Made by a program: the position numbers and the translations under genes
Source: Paraburkholderia adhaesiva
GTDB taxonomy: Bacteria > Pseudomonadota > Gammaproteobacteria > Burkholderiales > Burkholderiaceae
Reading direction: 5' to 3'
DNA length: 64,000 nucleotides
Assembly (NCBI RefSeq): GCF_021390575.1
Contig: NZ_JAJEJQ010000004.1
Location: 1-64,000 of the forward strand
In this document: in pieces, positions 60,830-64,000 of the stretch
Position numbering within the stretch: position 1 is the stretch's first letter
How the letters are laid out: the number at the start of each line of letters is the position of its first letter
Notes under the pieces: generated by a model
What the model was told of the DNA's origin: nothing
The model's database searches: none
What the model saw: the letters and a program-made list of their open reading frames with translations, nothing else

Positions 60830-61686
60830 GACGGCTCAATTCGCTCCTGCGAGAGCGTTTCCCGAAGCTCCATCGCGTAACGGCGGTACAGCCATGCCGA
60901 GCACGATACGCTCACGAGCAGAAGTACTGTAAAAGCAAGGGGCGACGCGATCCCAAAGAACCAGGCCGATGCGTTACCACCCGCACCCCTGAGAACGCGC
61001 CGGAGGACTGCGAAGCAAATCGTCACTGGCAGCGAAAGCGGCAGGGCCGCCATGACATGGCTGCCCCACAGACTCCAGAAGCGACCGCGTGAGTCACGCC
61101 ATGCCTGCCTCCAGCGTACCCGGCCGCCCGCCGCAACATGTGCGAGCAGCAGGCACAGCCGGGTGCTCAGATACGTCAGACAGACGACAAACAAGCCAGC
61201 GACAAGCATCACGGTGTACGCACGCTCAAAGCGCACGCCCAGCGCACGGATAAGCGCGGACACCAGCCATCCGCTGGTTGCTGCCATGACGCCTGCCAGC
61301 ACGAAGACCGCCAGACAAACCCCCAGGTAACGCCAGAAGCCGCGATCAAGAAATTTGCTGGCACGCGCCCTGACAGGATCGAGCAGGACATACCTCGCCG
61401 CCTGCACCGGCAGGGCAACCCAGGCAGCAAGCCGGACCAGCGAGCACACCATGTTCACGGTGGCCTGCCACAGGGCCGGGGTGCCAGCTGGACCAGCAGT
61501 TGCCGCATCGAGCTGCATCTGAACCTGGACGAGGCATGAGAGAAGATAAACGATCAGGAGCAGTACACTGCCCGGCCTGTTCATCAGGGAACGCCACGCA
61601 TCTCGCCATGCGCCCTTGAAGCATTGTTCGAATGAAATCTGTTCCATACTGTCTGCCGTCATCGTATTGCGGTTTTTCCTGTTCAC
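60826..61686 (-). CDS. Polytopic inner-membrane protein, unknown
   Basis: 286 residues (GTG 61686; an ATG at 61662 is an alternative). Six hydrophobic helices are visible, for example SVLLLIVYLLSCLVQVQM, YLGVCLAVFVLAGVMAATSGWL, YTVMLVAGLFVVCLTYLS, LAFTVLLLVSVSCSAWLY. A cytosolic amphipathic N-terminus (FEQCFKGAWRDAWRSLMNRPGS) resembles that of BPSS1780/DUF975-type membrane proteins. Its stop overlaps the next gene by four bases. Function unknown; position suggests a role in export or envelope sensing. Confidence 0.65.
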   Translation of the reverse strand: MNRKNRNTMTADSMEQISFEQCFKGAWRDAWRSLMNRPGSVLLLIVYLLSCLVQVQMQLDAATAGPAGTPALWQATVNMVCSLVRLAAWVALPVQAARYVLLDPVRARASKFLDRGFWRYLGVCLAVFVLAGVMAATSGWLVSALIRALGVRFERAYTVMLVAGLFVVCLTYLSTRLCLLLAHVAAGGRVRWRQAWRDSRGRFWSLWGSHVMAALPLSLPVTICFAVLRRVLRGAGGNASAWFFGIASPLAFTVLLLVSVSCSAWLYRRYAMELRETLSQERIEPS

Positions 61687-61768
61687 CAGTTCACACGCTC
61701 ATCACCGGGTGAACAACGCGCGCACAATCCTCGCAGGCCATCCATGGCGACTGCCCGCCGTATCACTG

Positions 61769-62647
61769 TCACTGCTGGATGGCTGCGCCCTTGATCTGCG
61801 CGGCGGTAAACTGCGCCGCTGCCTTCTGTACCGCGAGCGCCTGCAACTGCTGACGCATCGTGTCCTTTGCCTGATCGAACGCCGGTACCTGCGTCGGGCG
61901 CTTCGCGTCGAGCTTCACGATCACCCAGACGTTGCCCACCTGGACCGGTTGCGGCGTCATCCCGCCCACCGGCAGCTTCGCGATGGTCTGCGCCAGTACC
62001 AGAGGCAGGCCCTGCGTCCTGCCCTCCGTCACCGGCACCGGATAGCTCACCCACGGCATCTCGCCACCGTTCGCCTTGCTGGGGGCAACGCTGTACTGCT
62101 TCGCCAGCGCATCGAATCCAGCGCCCGACTTCGCCTTGCCCAGTACCGACTTCGCCGTCGCCTCATCCGCCACGGCAATGATCCTCGACTTGAACTCCTC
62201 CTTGCCGAGCCCGGCGACGATCGCGTCGTAGCGCGCCTTCACCTGGTCGTCCGTCACCGCCTCCGCGTGGATGTTGTCCTTGAGGTACAACCGGATCTCG
62301 GTATCGGCTTTTGCGTCCGTTGCCGCCTGCTGCACTTCGGGCTTCTGGCCATAGTGCGCCTTCTCCGCGTTCTGGCGGAACACTTCGCGCGCGATCAGGT
62401 CGCTCTTGAGGATCTGGCGCAACTGCGGCGTTTCGGGCTGGCCGGTCTTCGCGGTCACCATGCGCACGGCAGCGTCGAGCTGGGCCTGCGACACCGCCAC
62501 GCCATTGACGGTGGCCACCGTGCCTGCGGGCAGGTTCGTTGCAGGCGCATCGGCTGCGTGTGCGAACGAAGGCGCAAGGCCGCTGAGCGTCACGGAGGCG
62601 AAAGCCGTCAGGCAGGTGGTACGGATCGTGTTTTTGAATCGGAGCAT
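61769..62647 (-). CDS. Periplasmic PpiC-type peptidyl-prolyl isomerase/chaperone (Par27/SurA-like)
   Basis: 292 residues from ATG 62647, with AGAGG nine bases upstream. It has a signal peptide (TTCLTAFASVTLSGLAPSFAHA), an N-terminal SurA-type helical domain (VNGVAVSQAQLDAAVRM), and a rotamase domain (EEFKSRIIAVADEATAKSVLGKAKSGAGFDALAKQYSVAPSKANGGEMPWVS, GNVWVIVKLDAKRP). Bordetella Par27 is a similar periplasmic chaperone for the two-partner secretion substrate FhaB. Lying 22 bp after the TpsB gene, it probably protects the TpsA substrate. Complete. Confidence 0.85.
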   Translation of the reverse strand: MLRFKNTIRTTCLTAFASVTLSGLAPSFAHAADAPATNLPAGTVATVNGVAVSQAQLDAAVRMVTAKTGQPETPQLRQILKSDLIAREVFRQNAEKAHYGQKPEVQQAATDAKADTEIRLYLKDNIHAEAVTDDQVKARYDAIVAGLGKEEFKSRIIAVADEATAKSVLGKAKSGAGFDALAKQYSVAPSKANGGEMPWVSYPVPVTEGRTQGLPLVLAQTIAKLPVGGMTPQPVQVGNVWVIVKLDAKRPTQVPAFDQAKDTMRQQLQALAVQKAAAQFTAAQIKGAAIQQ

Positions 62648-62669
62648 GCTGTTACCTCTTTTCGAAAGT

Positions 62670-64000
62670 TCAATAAGTCCAGTTAACCGTGCCGAGCGCG
62701 AGCGTCGACTTCGGGCCGCTGGCCGCGGGACGGCACAACTGCCGCCCCACCAGCCCTTCGGCGGAGAACTGCTGGTGATGCCACTGCCATTGCGCACGCA
62801 GGCCTGCACCCACACCGGCCAGCGTCGAAAAGCCCGGTGTTGCGATGAGGTCCGCCTTGCCCGCATCGAGAAACACGTAGGGTTCGATACGCCCGTTGTG
62901 CCACACCGGCACGTTCACCCAGGCCAGTTCGTTGCGCGAGTAGATACCCCGGTCGCCCGCGATATCGCCCGAGCGGAAACCGCGGATTGTGTCCATGCCG
63001 CCGAGGTATAACTGGTCGGTACCGTATAGCGCCACATTCGTGTACTGGCCTCCCATCGCGCCACGATACGCCAGCGAGGCGGGGCCTACCTTCGGCAACG
63101 GCACCGTCCACGTCGCCGTCGCGTCGAATTTCGTGAACTGCGCATGCGCGTCGTCCCGCTGGATCGCTGCGGCGTCATGGTTCGCGCCGAACCACGGCAG
63201 GCCCTGCGAGAAGCCCGCGTCGAGCGTGAAATTGCCCGGCGCGTCGTTCAGCACGAAGCGGTGCAGCCAGTTGCCGCCCACGCGCAGCACCGCCACGCGC
63301 TGCGGGTCGAGATCGAAGTTGTTGATCTCGCGGTCGGTGCGCCGCCACGCGAGCGTCGCATCGAGCGCCGTGAGGTCGGAGGCCGTCCGCCCGAGCTGGT
63401 AGTTCCAGCCGAAGATGTGGCTGAGCGTGCGCCCGTATTCGAGCGCGGTGGTACCGACGAGCTGCTGGTATTCGGAGTCCGAAAGCGTATAGCTGAACGT
63501 GTTGCGTCCCCACGGAATCGCGAACGAGCCGACCAGCGCGTTGCTCTCGATGCTGTCGATGTAGTTCAGGCTCAGCGATTCCTGCAGGCCGATCAGGTTG
63601 TCGGCCTCGATACCCGCGCGGTAGCGCGTCACACCGGTCGATGCCGCGCCGTAGTTGTCCACGCCAAGTGTGTACCAGGTGCGGTCACCCGGCTGGTTGC
63701 TGATGGCCACGACCGAATCGCCTACGGCCTGCCCGGGCAGCACCTGCACGCTCGCCTGGTTGCGCCGCAGGCGATTGATCTGGGACACGCCCTGATCGAT
63801 GTCGGAGAGCCGCAGCGGATCACCCGGGCCGGAAGGGAACGCGTTCTGGTAACCCGCGTCGGTGAGCCACCCTCCCCCGGCAGACTGCCCGTTCGTCGGG
63901 ACACGCTGGATGGGCCGGCCGTTGACCGTGAACGCCTCGATGCGGCCCGTCTGGATCACGACCGTCAGCGTACCCGCACCGATGTTCTGTGGTCCGAGCA
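62670..64000 (-). CDS. Two-partner-secretion outer-membrane transporter (TpsB, FhaC/ShlB type), C-terminal part
   Basis: At least 443 codons; the 5' end lies beyond the window. Visible parts are a POTRA-like segment (GRIEAFTVNGRPI, DIDQGVSQINRLRRNQASVQVLPG) and a 16-strand barrel of alternating aromatic residues with the TpsB signature IRGF (MDTIRGFRSGDIAGDRG) in loop L6. It ends STLALGTVNWTY, a good BAM signal. It should export a TpsA exoprotein, whose gene is presumably upstream outside the window. Intact within the window. Confidence 0.92.
   Translation of the reverse strand, partial: LGPQNIGAGTLTVVIQTGRIEAFTVNGRPIQRVPTNGQSAGGGWLTDAGYQNAFPSGPGDPLRLSDIDQGVSQINRLRRNQASVQVLPGQAVGDSVVAISNQPGDRTWYTLGVDNYGAASTGVTRYRAGIEADNLIGLQESLSLNYIDSIESNALVGSFAIPWGRNTFSYTLSDSEYQQLVGTTALEYGRTLSHIFGWNYQLGRTASDLTALDATLAWRRTDREINNFDLDPQRVAVLRVGGNWLHRFVLNDAPGNFTLDAGFSQGLPWFGANHDAAAIQRDDAHAQFTKFDATATWTVPLPKVGPASLAYRGAMGGQYTNVALYGTDQLYLGGMDTIRGFRSGDIAGDRGIYSRNELAWVNVPVWHNGRIEPYVFLDAGKADLIATPGFSTLAGVGAGLRAQWQWHHQQFSAEGLVGRQLCRPAASGPKSTLALGTVNWTY

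Overview
The window looks like a chromosome segment of a GC-rich betaproteobacterium of the Burkholderiaceae, probably Paraburkholderia, Caballeronia or Burkholderia. This is an inference from codon use, a Burkholderia-type myophage tail/head gene order, the type I and two-partner secretion gene families, and the yfa/mag alpha-2-macroglobulin operon. No rRNA, tRNA or CRISPR array was seen. Almost all native genes lie on the minus strand; most plus-strand open frames are antisense shadows.

Region 1 (1-12.4 kb) is a type I secretion locus. Read on the minus strand it holds small membrane proteins, a 1508-residue secreted M10-type metalloprotease built largely of 73-residue repeats and without RTX nonapeptides, a strong hairpin, then the ABC exporter (with a degenerate C39 domain), the HlyD-type adaptor and the TolC-type outer-membrane channel. 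A secreted TonB-C-domain protein and an alpha/beta-hydrolase-like gene cut by the window edge follow. A coupled membrane protein upstream of the protease has a second, IS-truncated paralogue at about 13.4 kb, which suggests an accessory or immunity-like gene family.

Region 2 (12.4-43 kb) is IS-rich and contains a decaying myophage-type prophage. Lysis genes, tail fibres, baseplate, spike, hub, tape measure, chaperones, tube, sheath, connector and capsid genes are all recognisable. There is no portal, terminase, integrase or replication gene, and the DUF2213 gene ends at what looks like a deletion junction. At least nine phage genes are broken by frameshifts, in-frame stops, an IS3 insertion or truncation. 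Between the gp25-like and spike genes sits a 3.5-kb cargo (PagL-type lipid A deacylase, an IS110-family element with a long 3' non-coding end, an IS5-family element and a transposase remnant). It is flanked by about 540-bp direct repeats that each carry yidD and the spike 3' end.

Region 3 (43.6-54.6 kb) is a six-gene minus-strand operon: DUF2138, DUF1175, alpha-2-macroglobulin with a CAEQ thioester motif, DUF2300 and two DUF2135 proteins. It matches E. coli yfaA-T-S-Q-P, also known as the Pseudomonas mag operon, and is a periplasmic protease-trap system.

Region 4 (55-58.6 kb) is a scar zone: a MarR regulator with a perfect 30-bp palindrome, a DHA2 transporter fragment, several IS3 remnants, a NarL/LuxR regulator whose receiver lacks the phospho-acceptor Asp, a clear terminator, and a DUF6228 protein next to a 167-bp MITE-like element.

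Region 5 (59-64 kb) is a minus-strand two-partner-secretion locus: a TpsB/FhaC-type transporter (cut by the window edge), a PpiC/Par27-like chaperone, a polytopic membrane protein, a winged-helix-like protein, two tiny membrane proteins, and an exported ClpP-like serine protease. Together these look like an uncharacterised export/quality-control operon.
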